Below the pieces are notes generated by a model. That model had not been told where the DNA came from, searched no databases, and saw only the letters and a program-made list of their open reading frames with translations. A stretch of 64,000 bases of DNA from Rhea pennata (lineage: Eukaryota; Chordata; Aves; Rheiformes; Rheidae): the NCBI RefSeq assembly GCF_028389875.1, contig NC_084678.1:14538899-14602898 (forward strand), given 5' to 3'. Position 1 is the stretch's first letter; the number at the start of each line of letters is the position of its first letter. Positions 10,101 to 22,400 of this stretch are shown one piece after another. A program made the position numbers and the translations under genes.

Positions 10101-12713
10101 TGCATGCTAGTTTTAAAATGCCTTTTAAGAAAATTCTCTACAGAACTATGTATTAAATTTCTTTCCGATTCACGTGCGTTTCTGTATCAGGAGCATGTTG
10201 TCACGCGCCAGATGGAGCTAAATAAAAATACCACGAGTTCTAGAGCATACTGATGTGATAGATATATAATAATTAGGATGTGCCATAAAGCCATTAAGAC
10301 TGCAAATCTGAAATATCTATTATATTTTCTCTATCTCCCAGTCTATAACATTTTTCAGAGCGTGTTGACAGCTGGCAGCACTAGCATTCAGCCACCTCTT
10401 GCCAGGGCGCACGCAGACTGCGACAGCGGCGCGGCTCGCGCCGGCCGGTAACGTCGCAGCCGAAGCAAAGCCCCGGCCCCGCGCAGCAGACGCGAGAGGA
10501 GCAAACCAGGCGCTGCCTCACCGCGGTGAAAAGTCTCGCCTCGCCCTGGCTGCGACTGACCCCCCCGCCCCATCCCCAGCAATTTAAGCTTGTGCTGAAC
10601 CTGTTTCGATATACGAACGTAAAGATTTTGGAGACCTGCCAGGAGGGCGCAAGCCGCAGCATAACAAACAGGACCGCTTCCCTGCACGGCTGCTTTCCGT
10701 CCTCTGGAAACAGCCGTGCTCTGGTGTCTGCGAGGCGCAGCCCAACGCTGTGCACTCTGAAACCTATCAATGGTTCTTTGCACGAAACTAATGCCTCTAA
10801 ACAAACTCCATCTTCTCTTTTCCTTTGCTTCGGCACAAGAGAGCGGCTCTGGGCCCTGTCCATGTTTCCACCCACCCTCTTTGCAGCAGCTCTTCCAGTT
10901 GCCAGGAGACATGTGTCATGTCGGTGCTTCTTTGCCAAAACACCAGAATTAGCCCAGCTGTTTACACAGAGCAGTTTATTTTTATATATATTTGCATTAA
11001 GCCAAAAAAGCAAAACAAACTCCCCTCCCCCCCCCCCAAAAAAACCCAAAGCCCAGCAGCCACATGGCACTCGGCTTCCCCCTGCTTCCCCCGCACTGCA
11101 CAAGGGGCGAACGACCAGCCAAAGCAGAAAAATTTGGTCCGCACCAAACCTGGCCAACAGCAGCTTTGCTAAAGCCGTTTTGCAGCAGGGTCTCAAGCCG
11201 CTTCGCGCCACGGAGCTTCGGCCACCCGGGCTCGGCGCTGAGTATCCACCGCTCTCCGTGTTAAGGGGCCGAGGGCAGCCCGGCTCCCCCCTCTCGTAGC
11301 TGAGAAAAAAATAAAGCAGAATTTCATGGGGGGGGTTAAATAACTTGAAGTATTGCAACAAGTCCCTTAACTTGCTTGTGTGTTTTTTCCACGCTCTGGG
11401 AAAAAAAAAAAAAAAAAAAAAAAAACAAAAAAGAAAACCAGGGTTTTGGGCCCGCGAAGGTCTCCGGCCGCGTTGTGGCCGGGGAGGCACCGGCGGTGTC
11501 CCGCTCCGCCGCGGCGATCCCGGGGCCCCGTCCCGCGCGGGGAGGAAGGTGGACGCCACCTCCCCGGGAGCGAGGGATGGGGAGGCTTCTCCTACCTCGT
11601 TAAACATGCTGAGAAGCTGCAAAGGGAGTTTACTGGATTCCTCCCCTCCAGCTTTGCTTCAATGTGCTGTGACTCATTAAAAACTAAAGCAGGCGAGCAG
11701 GGCGTCCGCTGGAAACGCAGCTTTCAAATAAGTCCTAAGTTAAATAATTAAGTGGGCAGCATTTATTTTGCGTGTCGTCTTTACTTTCCTACCAGCACCG
11801 TGGCTGAGGCCCGTCGGGCTCGTCACATGCAGCCCCTCGGCGGGGAGGACGCACGGACACGTCCCTGCCCTGGCGGGACACCGGGCTCCAGGTGTCGCCG
11901 GCGGTTCCCGGCGCGACCCGACTCGCAAACGCTTCTCCTCCGGCGGCGCCCGGGCTCATTCCCCCGCACCGGTGGCCGCTTTTGGCACCGCAAATGAACA
12001 GTCCAGAGCACCCGCGACCCGTCTGCTGCAGCGCACGGCGCTGCCCGCCTTTATCTGATTATTTTTTTTTAATTGCAGAGGGTCACTTCCTTATTTTGGG
12101 TTTTTTTTTTCCTCACTAATCGCACCAGCTAAGCTAAATCCAGCCGCTGCCCCCCTCCCTTCCCATCCTCTATTATTTAGCACTCAGCAAATGAATAATT
12201 TAGGCCGTGCGTTAGGGAGAGGAGCAGCGCAGCTCCCCGCCGGCGGCGCGCAGCCCGGGCCCAGAGCACCCCCTGCCGCCGCGCCGCGCCTCGAACGAGG
12301 CGTGCACACAAATGAAGAAGGAAGCGCACGCAGCCACCGCCGCAGCAGCCCTACAGCTGCTGCCATCGCTATCCAAAGGGAGGACGAATCTGCTTCCAGG
12401 GGCCTTAAAATAAATAAATGAATAAATAACTGTACGCTTTCCCAAGCGTGCCTGACCAACCCCCTCGCTGGCGGGCCGAGGGCACCGCGCGCGTTTCACG
12501 CGGGTTCGGCCCTCGCTCCTCTCAAAGCGCCGTGGAGGAGCCTGGCGTGCCGCAGGGCGACTCGCGGAAAACACCGCTACCGGCTCGCTTTCTCCTGAAG
12601 GGGCTGCGGCCGAGCCCCGCGGCGCCGCTCGCCGGCAGCGCGGACACGTCGCTCTGCAAACCGGCGCGCTCCCGCCGCTTCCCCGGCGCCTTCGATCTGT
12701 CACCGAGCAGCAC
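9872..12713. other. Intergenic region between the two minisatellites
   Basis: No gene is supported. It includes a T27-like homopolymer (10070-10096), an AT-rich island at 10110-10380, an A-run of about 26 (11400-11425) and CpG-rich blocks (10390-10560, 11440-11600, 11840-12050, 12220-12370). A 413-codon minus-strand frame across 10381-11622 reads through poly-T and poly-Pro tracts, has no recognisable domain and is treated as chance. Confidence 0.6.
10110..10380. promoter_or_regulatory. Candidate conserved non-coding element (AT-rich island)
   Basis: This compositionally distinct AT-rich stretch sits in CpG-rich surroundings. It contains an E-box within CGCCAGATGG at about 10207, an A/T-rich MEF2-like word near 10220 and several TAAT-type homeodomain cores. 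High-complexity AT-rich islands with such words near cadherin genes are often enhancers. No conservation data are available, so this is only a candidate. Confidence 0.25.
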
Positions 12714-15429
12714 AGGCGCGCTCGGGCGGCAGCGCGGAGCGGGCCGCGCTCGGGAGCCTCGGAAACGCGCCGGGGCGGCAGCGCGGAGCGGGCCGCGCTC
12801 GGGAGCCTCGGAAACGCGCCGGGCGGCAGCGCGCGGGGGGCCGCGCTCGGGAGCCTCGGAAACGCGCCGGGCGGCAGCGCGGAGCGGGCCGCGCTCGGGA
12901 GCCTCGGAAACGCGCCGGGCGGCAGCGCGCGGGGGGCCGCGCTCGGGAGCCTCGGAAACGCGCCGGGCGGCAGCGCGCGGGGGGCCGCGCTCGGGAGCCT
13001 CGGGAACGCGCCGGGCGGCAGCGCGCGGGGGGCCGCGCTCGGGAGCCTCGGAAACGCGCCGGGCGGCAGCGCGCGGGGGGCCGCGCTCGGGAGCCTCGGA
13101 AACGCGCCGGGCGGCAGCGCGCAGGGGGCCGCGCTCGGGAGCCTCGGAAACGCGCCGGGCGGCAGCGCGCGGGGGGCCGCGCTCGGGAGCCTCGGAAACG
13201 CGCCGGGGCGGCAGCGCGCGGGGGGCCGCGCTCGGGAGCCTCGGAAACGCGCCGGGCGGCAGCGCGCAGGGGGCCGCGCTCGGGAGCCTCGGAAACGCGC
13301 CGGGCGGCAGCGCGCGGGGGGCCGCGCTCGGGAGCCTCGGAAACGCGCCGGGCGGCAGCGCGCAGGGGGCCGCGCTCGGGAGCCTCGGCAACGCGCCGGG
13401 CGGCAGCGCGCGGGGGGCCGCGCTCGGGAGCCTCGGAAACGCGCCGGGCGGCAGCGCGCGGGGGGCCGCGCTCGGGAGCCTCGGCAACGCGCCGGGCGGC
13501 AGCGCGCGGGGGGCCGCGCTCGGGAGCCTCGGAAACGCGCCGGGCGGCAGCGCGGAGGGGGCCGCGCTCGGGAGCCTCGGAAACGCGCCGGGCGGCAGCG
13601 CGCAGGGGGCCGCGCTCGGGAGCCTCGGCAACGTGCCGGGCGGCAGCGCGCAGGGGGCCGCGCTCGGGAGCCTCGGAAACGCGCCGGGCGGCAGCGCGGA
13701 GCGGGCCGCGCTCGGGAGCCTCGGAAACGCGCTCGGGCGGCAGCGCGGAGAGGGCCGCGCTCGGGAGCCTCGGAAACGCGCCGGGCGGCAGCGCGCAGGG
13801 GGCCGCGCTCGGGAGCCTCGGAAACGCGCCGGGCGGCAGCGCGCGGGGGGCCGCGCTCGGGAGCCTCGGCAACGCGCCGGGCGGCAGCGCGCGGGGGGCC
13901 GCGCTCGGGAGCCTCGGAAACGCGCCCGGGCGGCAGCGCGGAGCGGGCCGCGCTCGGGAGCCTCGGAAACGCGCCGGGCGGCAGCGCGCAGGGGGCCGCG
14001 CTCGGGAGCCTCGGCAACGTGCCGGGCGGCAGCGCGCGGGGGGCCGCGCTCGGGAGCCTCGGAAACGCGCCGGGCGGCAGCGCGCAGGGGGCCGCGCTCG
14101 GGAGCCTCGGCAACGTGCCGGGCGGCAGCGCGCGCGGGGCCGCGCTCGGGAGCCTCGGAAACGCGCCCGGGCGGCAGCGCGGAGCGGGCCGCGCTCGGGA
14201 GCCTCGGAAACGCGCCGGGGCGGCAGCGCGCAGGGGGCCGCGTTCGGGAGCCTCGGAAACGCGCCGGGGCGGCAGCGCGCAGCGGGCCGCGCTCGGGAGC
14301 CTCGGAAACGCGCCCGGGCGGCAGCGCGCGGGGGGCCGCGCTCGGGAGCCTCGGAAAAGCGCCGGGCGGCAGCGCGCAGGGGGCCGCGCTCGGGAGCCTC
14401 GGAAACGCGCCGGGCGGCAGCGCGCAGGGGGCCGCGCTCGGGAGCCTCGGAAACGCGCCGGGCGGCAGCGCGCGGGGGGCCGCGCTCGGGAGCCTCGGAA
14501 ACGCGCCGGGCGGCAGCGCGCGGGGGGCCGCGCTCGGGAGCCTCGGAAACGCGCCGGGGCGGCAGCGCGCAGGGGGCCGCGCTCGGGAGCCTCGGAAACG
14601 CGCCCGGGCGGCAGCGCGCAGGGGGCCGCGCTCGGGAGCCTCGGAAACGCGCCCGGGCGGCAGCGCGCGCGGGGGCCGCGCTCGGGAGCCTCGGAAAAGC
14701 GCCGGGCGGCAGCGCGCGGGGGGGCCGCGCTCGGGAGCCTCGGAAAAGCGCCGGGCGGCAGCGCGCAGGGGGCCGCGCTCGGGAGCCTCGGAAACGCGCC
14801 GGGCGGCAGCGCGCGGGGGGCCGCGCTCGGGAGCCTCGGAAACGCGCCCGGGCGGCAGCGCGCAGGGGGCCGCGCTCGGGAGCCTCGGAAACGCGCCGGG
14901 CGGCAGCGCGCGGGGGGCCGCGCTCGGGAGCCTCGGAAACGCGCCGGGGCGGCAGCGCGCGGGGGGCCGCGCTCGGGAGCCTCGGAAACGCGCCGGGCGG
15001 CAGCGCGCAGCGGGCCGCGCTCGGGAGCCTCGGAAACGCGCCGGGCGGCAGCGCGCGGGGGGCCGCGCTCGGGAGCCTCGGAAAAGCGCCGGGCGGCAGC
15101 GCGCAGGGGGCCGCGCTCGGGAGCCTCGGAAACGCGCCGGGCGGCAGCGCGCGGGGGGCCGCGCTCGGGAGCCTCGGAAACGCGCCCGGGCGGCAGCGCG
15201 CAGGGGGCCGCGCTCGGGAGCCTCGGAAACGCGCCGGGCGGCAGCGCGCGGGGGGCCGCGCTCGGGAGCCTCGGAAACGCGCCGGGGCGGCAGCGCGCGG
15301 GGGGCCGCGCTCGGGAGCCTCGGGAACGCGCCGGGCGGCAGCGCGCAGGGGGCCGCGCTCGGGAGCCTCGGAAACGCGCCCGGGCGGCAGCGCGCAGCGG
15401 GCCGCGCTCGGGAGCCTCGGAAACGCGCG
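12714..15429 (+). repeat. 48-bp CpG-rich minisatellite, about 56 copies
   Basis: A 2.7-kb array has a basic period of 48 bp. Each unit contains GGGCGGCAGCGCG, a variable G-rich centre (CGGGGGGCC, CAGGGGGCC, GAGCGGGCC or CAGCGGGCC), then CGCGCTCGGGAGCCTCGGAA and an ACGCGCC junction that may carry an extra G or C. The total length divided by the unit gives about 56 copies. Since 48 is a multiple of three and the unit lacks stops, both strands stay open for more than 1,000 codons. There is no initiation context, codon pattern or domain to support a protein. CpG density is very high (around ten per unit). Confidence 0.97.
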
Positions 15430-18400
15430 GGATTCGCCCCAAATTCCTCGAATCACGTTTCAAAGAGCCCGCTCCCGCCGCTGACGCTCGTTCCGGCTAG
15501 GAGAACTGGACACGCGCCTCCGGCGGCGGCGCTCGTCCGGCAAGCCGACGGGGCGAAGCGAGGCGCAGCGGGCGTCCGTGCGGCACCCCCCGTACCTGTA
15601 ACATCCCCCAGATCTGTCACCCAGAAACTTTCAAATCAAATGACGTTTTGCATTGGGTGCTGCTCGTGTGAGACTTTCAAAAAAGAAATCTAAACATAAG
15701 CTACAACCTGTAGCACATAAACGTTTTTTCTCTACATGTTATACTCTGTTTTAAAACATTAGGTTGACCTGCGTTCGCCAGGAGCCCTGGTGTGTAGAAA
15801 TCCTACAAAAAATACTGGAAATCTTTAAGCAGCGGATCCCTCCGAGCTTGCACATGCAGGCCCGAGGGTTTGCGCTCCTATGTGCATACACGGGACTACG
15901 TGCATACACCAAGGAAAAGCTGCTGCACAAACTGTGCCAACAACTGTGTAACCAACCGAATTTTGTCCATCCTACTTCACTTACCTCAAAGTGTTCAGTC
16001 TTCTCTGCAGAGCAACAATTAACTGTAAGAAAAGTTACGATCGTTGTCTAAATTATAAATAATTCTATACAGTTATGAGAAGTATAAAGCAGTGCAATCT
16101 CAGAAATAAGGGGAAACTTATTTTAGATCAAATTAAAATCTCCAATAACTTCTTAATTATTGTGAATTTAATGGTATTTATCAGACTATTTCTGCATGCA
16201 TCTTATTAGATACTTCAATAGCTGCCCTGAGAACAAATCTATTTAGTTATACAGCCATAAAATATGAAAACCGGGTTGAATTCAGAGTGCCTTATTACAT
16301 CCTAATTGTTCTGCTTAATTTTTGTGCTAGAAAAAGAACAGTACCATAGTTCAGCACCAATACGGCTATGCATCAGCTAACAAGCGTGTTAAAAGGGAGC
16401 GAGATACCAAGGCTGTAATATGCCACTATGAACTGGGATGCTGAAGGCACGCACACGCATGCACCGGTAGGCTTCAGCCAAGGGAAAAGCACCACACTGC
16501 TGATACAAGAGGGTGAAAAGGAGACGAACAGAGGTGGGAGGCGTAAGACTTTGGACTCGCATACGGAGAGACCCTCCCAACCGCAGCAGGCTCCAGCGCG
16601 CTCACCTCCAGCTTTCCAGGAGCTAGGAAGAAGCTGCAGCACTAAGCTGGGGCAGCTGCTAAGAGGACAAAGGCCAAGGACTGTAAATTCAAGCACGGTC
16701 GCAAAGTAACTCTCCCTTTTGTGAATTTTCCTGCACCTCTCACCAGGTTTGGCTCATTTTCACCTGAGCTGGCAAGGCCGGGGACCAGAGAAGAATCATG
16801 GTGTATCTCTTTGCAGGTCATGAATGCTTGAAAGAGGTACTAAGCTACTGCTTCTACCAAAAAGGGACACACACAGTTTAGCATTTTATGGAATAATTTT
16901 AATTTCTCAGACACATCTTACCTCTACTTGTTATCTGAAGCAACACCTGAAGGCCAGTTTCTTCTCAACTTACCTGGCACAGCTTCTGCAGAGACCATGC
17001 TTGCTTGCTGGATGGTCAAAGGTGATTAACATTTACAACAGACTCTTTTTACAATTACAGGAAGATTATGACAATGTTTGGCCAAAAGTCAAAGTTGTTT
17101 CTTTCTACTTAATAACATTACATAATGTCGGTAACAATTTAGAGTTTACAAACAATTAAAACATTCAAATAAGTCTAGTAGGTGATGTCAGGTGAGTAAA
17201 CCACACTGAGAGCTAATCCATTTTTTCAGCGAGACTAGCGTCCTCATGCAGGCTGTCATTGAAGGCCTGGGTGCCAATTCAGTAACAGTGTGTTTGCTGT
17301 AGTAGCCTGAAGGAAGAGCTGTCTGTATGCAAGAAAATGTTCCAATTCATGGAATTTTTCTATATATCTAATAGCAGGATCAGGACCCTACAAGTGATTA
17401 AAAAAAAAAAAAATCTGCCCATGCAGAAAAACATTTGAAAGTTGAACAATCAATACAAAGCGTGAGAAATGCACCTTTTCCGATTTTCACGTTCATAGTC
17501 AAAAACGTGTTCCTGGTTGTATTTTTGAAATGATGCTCCAAATTCTGTGGTTTATGTTATACCTTCCACTGAAGCCCATCGCTAACTGTGTTTGAGGGAG
17601 AAGCCTTGCCCTTGGTGAAGCTACTTCATTAAACCTATACTAGACCAAAATAAAATGCTTTTAGTATCTCTTACAAGAAGCTTCCATGCTTAAAAACAAA
17701 ACAAAACAAACCCCACCATCCCTTCATCTTAGCCAACATCCCTAAGACAATAATGAAGTTTTAAGATTCAGAAAGTTGCACACCTCCAAAACACTGACAA
17801 AACAAAACAATATAAAAGAAACAAAGTGCATCTTTAGGAAACGGCATCCCCTCAGGTAGACTAATCGTTTACTGTACCAAGAAAAATAAATCCAAGAGGA
17901 GAAAAAAATTTAGAGAGAAAAATACATTAGCAAATACAGATAAATTTGTTTTTAATAAAGGAGTTAATTTTCTTTCAATCCTATATAAAACAATAGCAAT
18001 TAAAAACTTCATTTTTGAAAGTAAAATATTTACATATGAACAAGTAACTGTGCAAAATTTACATGAAAAAAATGGAAAGACAGGATTTCCTAAAAGACAA
18101 AATAAAAGGGGTGTAACAGTTGTCAGATGTTGATAAAAATACTGATCAGCATTCAGTTTACACGCAAGAGAGTTAAATTCTACCATGAGAGTTCACACAA
18201 AGAAAGCCAAAGTATTTACAGTCATAAAAGTACTATCAATAGACAATTTAATACAATAACCTCTGAAAATATAAAGAACCAATTAGTATATTTGTAATAA
18301 AAAAATAGGTACAAAGAAGGGACTTTGCTCTGGACATCTTTAAAGTAGGCCCACAGCTTGCATACAGTCTTTTAGCAAAATAATTATAGTTTACATAGCC

Positions 18401-18497
18401 ATTTTTATGTTATGTGCCAAAAATTATGTACAATTACTGACAAAATACACCAACCATTTTTCAACACTTGATTCACACTGAGAAACAGTCTTTTGAT
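15430..18497. other. Intergenic region downstream of TAF4
   Basis: After the minisatellite the composition shifts to ordinary AT-rich DNA. I find no exon or RNA gene. Small open frames (15764-16051, 16428-16709, 16824-17159) have no recognisable domain. The part from about 17640 to 18497 is AT-rich and could belong to a longer TAF4 3'UTR if the signal at 18517 is bypassed. No strong minus-strand AATAAA was found further left down to 16100, only ATTAAA-type hexamers. Confidence 0.5.
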
Positions 18498-18516
18498 GAT
18501 TCCTCTCAACTTTGAT

Positions 18517-18526
18517 TTTATTTAAT
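18517..18526 (-). terminator. TAF4: Candidate TAF4 polyadenylation signal
   Basis: On the minus strand ATTAAA and AATAAA overlap within ten bases. GT-rich sequence (containing CAGTGTGAATCAAGTGTTG) follows about 30-50 bases downstream. This is the best combination of signal and downstream element found within 3 kb past the stop codon. Confidence 0.45.
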
Positions 18527-19139
18527 CTAAGCTTTCACTTTAGCTAAAAAACACAGTGCAAGTAAAATATATTTATGCTGAAAAGGTTTCTCTTTTTTTC
18601 CTTTTTTTCCTTTTTTAACTTTACAGCTTTACAAACTATAGCAAATAAAATGCATTTTTACAGATGCTGCTAAAACATTCAGAAGTAACCCTCCTTTATG
18701 GGATTTCAGGGCCTCTAATAAGCAATAATGTGATTAAAATTGAGGTTATGTTTAAAATTAACTGTATATCCCTCTAGATTTTGAACATTTGGGGGAAAGA
18801 TAAATATTCTTAAAAATCAGTTTGCTTTGCTAACTGACTGTTTAAAAAAAAAAAAGCTAAATGAAATGAGGTCATCTGCTGTAGACATATGCCTATATAA
18901 TTGATTTAGTTGAATAAAACTGAACTAAAATGCACAATTAATGTCGAAACTGCTACAGGGCTGACAAAGGGTAGCTAGTTATTTGCTAAACGATTCCATC
19001 AGTCTTTATATATGGCTTGTTTGGCAAGAAGGCCACTCAATCAAGAGATGAGTTAAAATTTAATTGTCCTTTTATAGTATCCACAGGCCTTGTAAGTATC
19101 CTCACTGTTACAGAAATGTATTTCTCTTATACCGAAGAG

Positions 19140-19145
19140 TTTATT
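19140..19145 (-). terminator. TAF4: Alternative proximal TAF4 polyadenylation signal
   Basis: A minus-strand AATAAA lies about 150 bases after the stop codon. Use of this site would give a short 3'UTR. No clear GT-rich downstream element was seen, so it is ranked below the distal site. Confidence 0.3.
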
Positions 19146-19296
19146 TATAAACAGGAATATAAAACTGTTCCATGTAAAGAGGTGGTTGTTTTTTAAACAA
19201 TATCCCATTTGCTTGTTACAAAAAGGCGTAATTTGCAAATATATAAAAAATGTCCTCAGGCGGCTCTCCGACAAAAATACCTTGATCTTTTCCATT

Positions 19297-19464
19297 TTAC
19301 TTAAGGAATGCTTTATATAGCAATAGTGAATGGCTTGTCTCTCGCTCGTTTTCTAAACAAAATATGAGGTCCCTGAGGTTCACCCGCGTTATCCTTTGTC
19401 GCGTAAACTGTCTGGTTGTTCCAACTCCAGAGCTGCCTGGGACTGCTGCACTTGAACCAGATCC
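19297..19464 (-). CDS. TAF4: TAF4 coding exon 16 (terminal coding exon)
   Basis: The exon holds 168 coding bases including the TAA stop, 55 residues. It encodes a Gly/Ser linker, then TRQFTRQRITRVNLRDLIFC and LENERETSHSLLLYKAFLK, the invariant TAF4-family C-terminus. The acceptor is ATTTCCAG. The 3'UTR follows on the minus strand. Confidence 0.97.
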   Translation of the reverse strand, partial: GSGSSAAVPGSSGVGTTRQFTRQRITRVNLRDLIFCLENERETSHSLLLYKAFLK

Positions 19465-22400
19465 CTGGAAATGAGAAGAGCAGATAAATCAGAACATGTC
19501 AATGCTCACAGGAAATCTAAAATTTCAGAAAGAAACATGTAAGGTAAGAAGTGACTACAGACATGAAGTTATCAAACAGTCAAACCGTTCTACCAGATCA
19601 GAGATGTTTTTAATTATTATTTATAAATAATAACTGAATAATCAAAAGTTTTCAGTGACATTTAATGTATATATTAAAAAAAAAAAAGGCAGAATGATCT
19701 TCTCTACAGATAACCCCACAAACCAAACCAAAAAAAGCTAGACAGTACTCTCATTTTTCTTCACAAGGTTGGCACAGAGAACCCCAGGGTGGCCTCTGGA
19801 GTTCTTGATGAACTGGGGAGCAGTCCTATGCACCTGGTTTGGGGTGTTAAATATTGTCTTAGCTCCCTGCCATGATCTTCATGGCACAGTGCCATGAGCT
19901 CTGCCTTTTGGTGGCAACAGCTGTGGCCATACTCAGGATTATATTAGGAAGCAGCTGTTCTGGACACTCTCAGACATTCACTAATGATCTCTGAATTCCT
20001 CTATCATTCAACAACACTTTTCCCCCCGGCAGTCTGCCACACTGATTTGCAAGGGAAGTGAGTAGCGTACTATTATTTGTCACTTTGAGGAACAGAAGGA
20101 AAGCCATTAGATTTCTTTGGAGATGCCCACATCCCTTCTGCAACTGTATCCTGGATGATAACTGAACTTGCAGAACAGCTCCCCAGGTTTAATTGCAATG
20201 CCTTTTTATTTGCAGGAAACAGTTCTTTGCAGTAGTAGGCTTGACGCTGGCAGAAGCACGCGGTCCAGCAAGGACAGCTGAAGAGAAGCACACGTCAGAA
20301 CAGCAACGACCCAGAAAAGTTCTGAAGCAGCTTCCTGCTCTTCCTTACCAGCAGTGGCAGTGGGAGTAGTACGGCACAGTCACCAGTAGATGGCACGCAC
20401 AGACCGAAAAGTCAACATCCATCTCAATTTTAAAGTTCGGAATATTTTTGGCAGTTGCCTCTTCTACGTGTGTTTATATGGTAATAAAGGTGTTCTGAGT
20501 GGTTGGAAAGCGAGTATTTCTGAGACTTTATGAATTGTTTCCCCCCCCCCACATTACTAGAATTCTCTCTTTTAATAGGACTTCCATATCAAGTGACACT
20601 AAAAAGTCCAAAAACACTCCACCAGTGAACAAATACAGATTTATCTGCCTGAAAGTTCAGAGTACTTCGAAGTAGTGCTCTAAATAAGAGCACACCAGAC
20701 TTGACAAAAGCCAAAAATATTTACAGTGTACAAACCACATGAAACAGTTGCTGAGAACCACACTCAAATCCTCCACGTCAAAGTAATATATTTATGATTA
20801 GTATATATTACTGATTAAAAAAAGCAATCAAACTTGTGTTGGAAATTGCCATCTCCCAGTTAGTGTTACCCTACATTCAGTGCAGCTTTTCCTGCTTCAA
20901 CACAACACTAAGAATAAAGTCAGACTTTTGTTTCTAAAGCAAGTTATCCATTGAAGCAGAAAACATCAAATCATTGAAGTCTTATATTTAGGAAACCTGT
21001 TTACAAGTTGGATTTTCAAAGCGGTATTTTAAAACACTTGTATAAATTAGGTGCCTAATTTCCATCAATTTCAATAGACGCTAGAGGATTCAGGATAGCA
21101 CAGGATGCTAACTAAATTTTGTCAAATACATACAAATTAATACTAATGAGTCTATAGAAATAATATGTTTTTAATATGCAAAAAAACCTAGTCTTAGTAA
21201 ACTGTAGTATTTTAAATGCAAAGATAAAGCTTCAAGTGCTTTTTAAAAAGGACAGAACTATGCCATTCCTGTGGCACAGAAGGAGTTAATACGCTTTTTG
21301 GTAACTTTCAATTAACCTGTTTGGACACAGAATTCTAACACAGACAGCAACCTATTTTGTTGAATTTTGAAACAATGCAATTACTATTTAGAAGTGATTT
21401 TATGTGTAATTAAGATTCAGTATTCCTAGACATCAAAAGCTCACATTTACAAATCTGTGTCTAAGTAGTGATAAACCTTATTTTCCACACTCCTTGTAAT
21501 ATGCCTTAACTACAAACTGCATACAAATGGCGACAAGTGGAGCTCAATTTAAAAATGTCAAGTGACACAGTAGCAAAAGCACAGCTGTGAGTCTATCAGA
21601 TCAAAAGCAGCTGGTTCTTAATTAAACAGACAAAAAGATTAGATTTCCAGGGAACCTGTAGTTAATTGGTTAACCGGTAAGTGATTAATCTAGGATAACT
21701 AAATTAGTCAGATTTAGATGAAATACAAACAAGTGTTCACAGTAGATGTAAAATCCATTCCATAATCTAAGCGACATTAACAGACTATTAAGGTTGCACA
21801 GTTGAGCATGCATAAGTAGTCAGTGTCACTGCATGAGATACTTTAATATAGTCCTCAGAGATCATATCATTTATTTAAAAATCTATCTTTGTAAAAGTAT
21901 AGCATGTTGTATGTTTTATAATTTTAAACTACATTTATAAATAAGACCATAACCTGTTAACTTGTATAAATACAAAGAAATTTACTATTCCTGACATAAG
22001 TTGTTTCAATGGCCTTAAAAAACTCACAGTCACTTAAAAAGGTACCCAAGAGGCTTGAGTTTCTTTTTTACAAATAAGATTTACTACTATTCAGATTGTT
22101 CTGTAACATTTCATATTAAGCACAGGGAAGCTATTGCTCCCTGCAACTCAGTATAAAAAAAGATGAATTCTTCTGAAACAAGAAGCTTTCCTAGAGTACA
22201 AATAGATTTAGTAGTAAAATTCAGGATGCTCAGAAAGTAATAAACAGAGTTATAAAACCATTGCTATCAGACACAAAACTTTGTGGGGAAAATCCTCAAG
22301 TTATGGAAAGAGTTTTTAAACCCTGTTAATGAGAATCTTCAAGGAGATTTTGCTCTTTTTAAGCATTAGAAAAAACCTACATTTTCAGTATCTTCTGCAT

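Larger units (their letters stand above)
18498..19296 (-). other. TAF4: Probable TAF4 3'UTR
   Basis: This AT-rich sequence follows directly on the TAF4 stop codon. The minus strand carries ATTAAATAAA (overlapping ATTAAA and AATAAA) at 18517-18526, followed by a GT-rich stretch, which makes a sensible cleavage site near 18500. A 3'UTR of about 0.8 kb would result. An earlier AATAAA at 19140 could give a much shorter form. The end point is predicted, not observed. Confidence 0.45.

Noticed and set aside
10381..11622. 413-codon minus-strand frame
   Set aside because: It reads through homopolymers and GC-rich intergenic DNA, and has no domain, no codon signature and no splice-consistent conserved peptide.
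9229..15429. CRISPR-like array
   Set aside because: Units are directly tandem without unique spacers, and the DNA is vertebrate; these are minisatellites.
12212..15693. Reading frames of 1,081 and 1,083 codons on opposite strands, plus 918- and 493-codon frames
   Set aside because: They are created by the 48-bp stop-free minisatellite, are open in several frames at once, and carry only Arg/Ala/Gly/Pro repeats.
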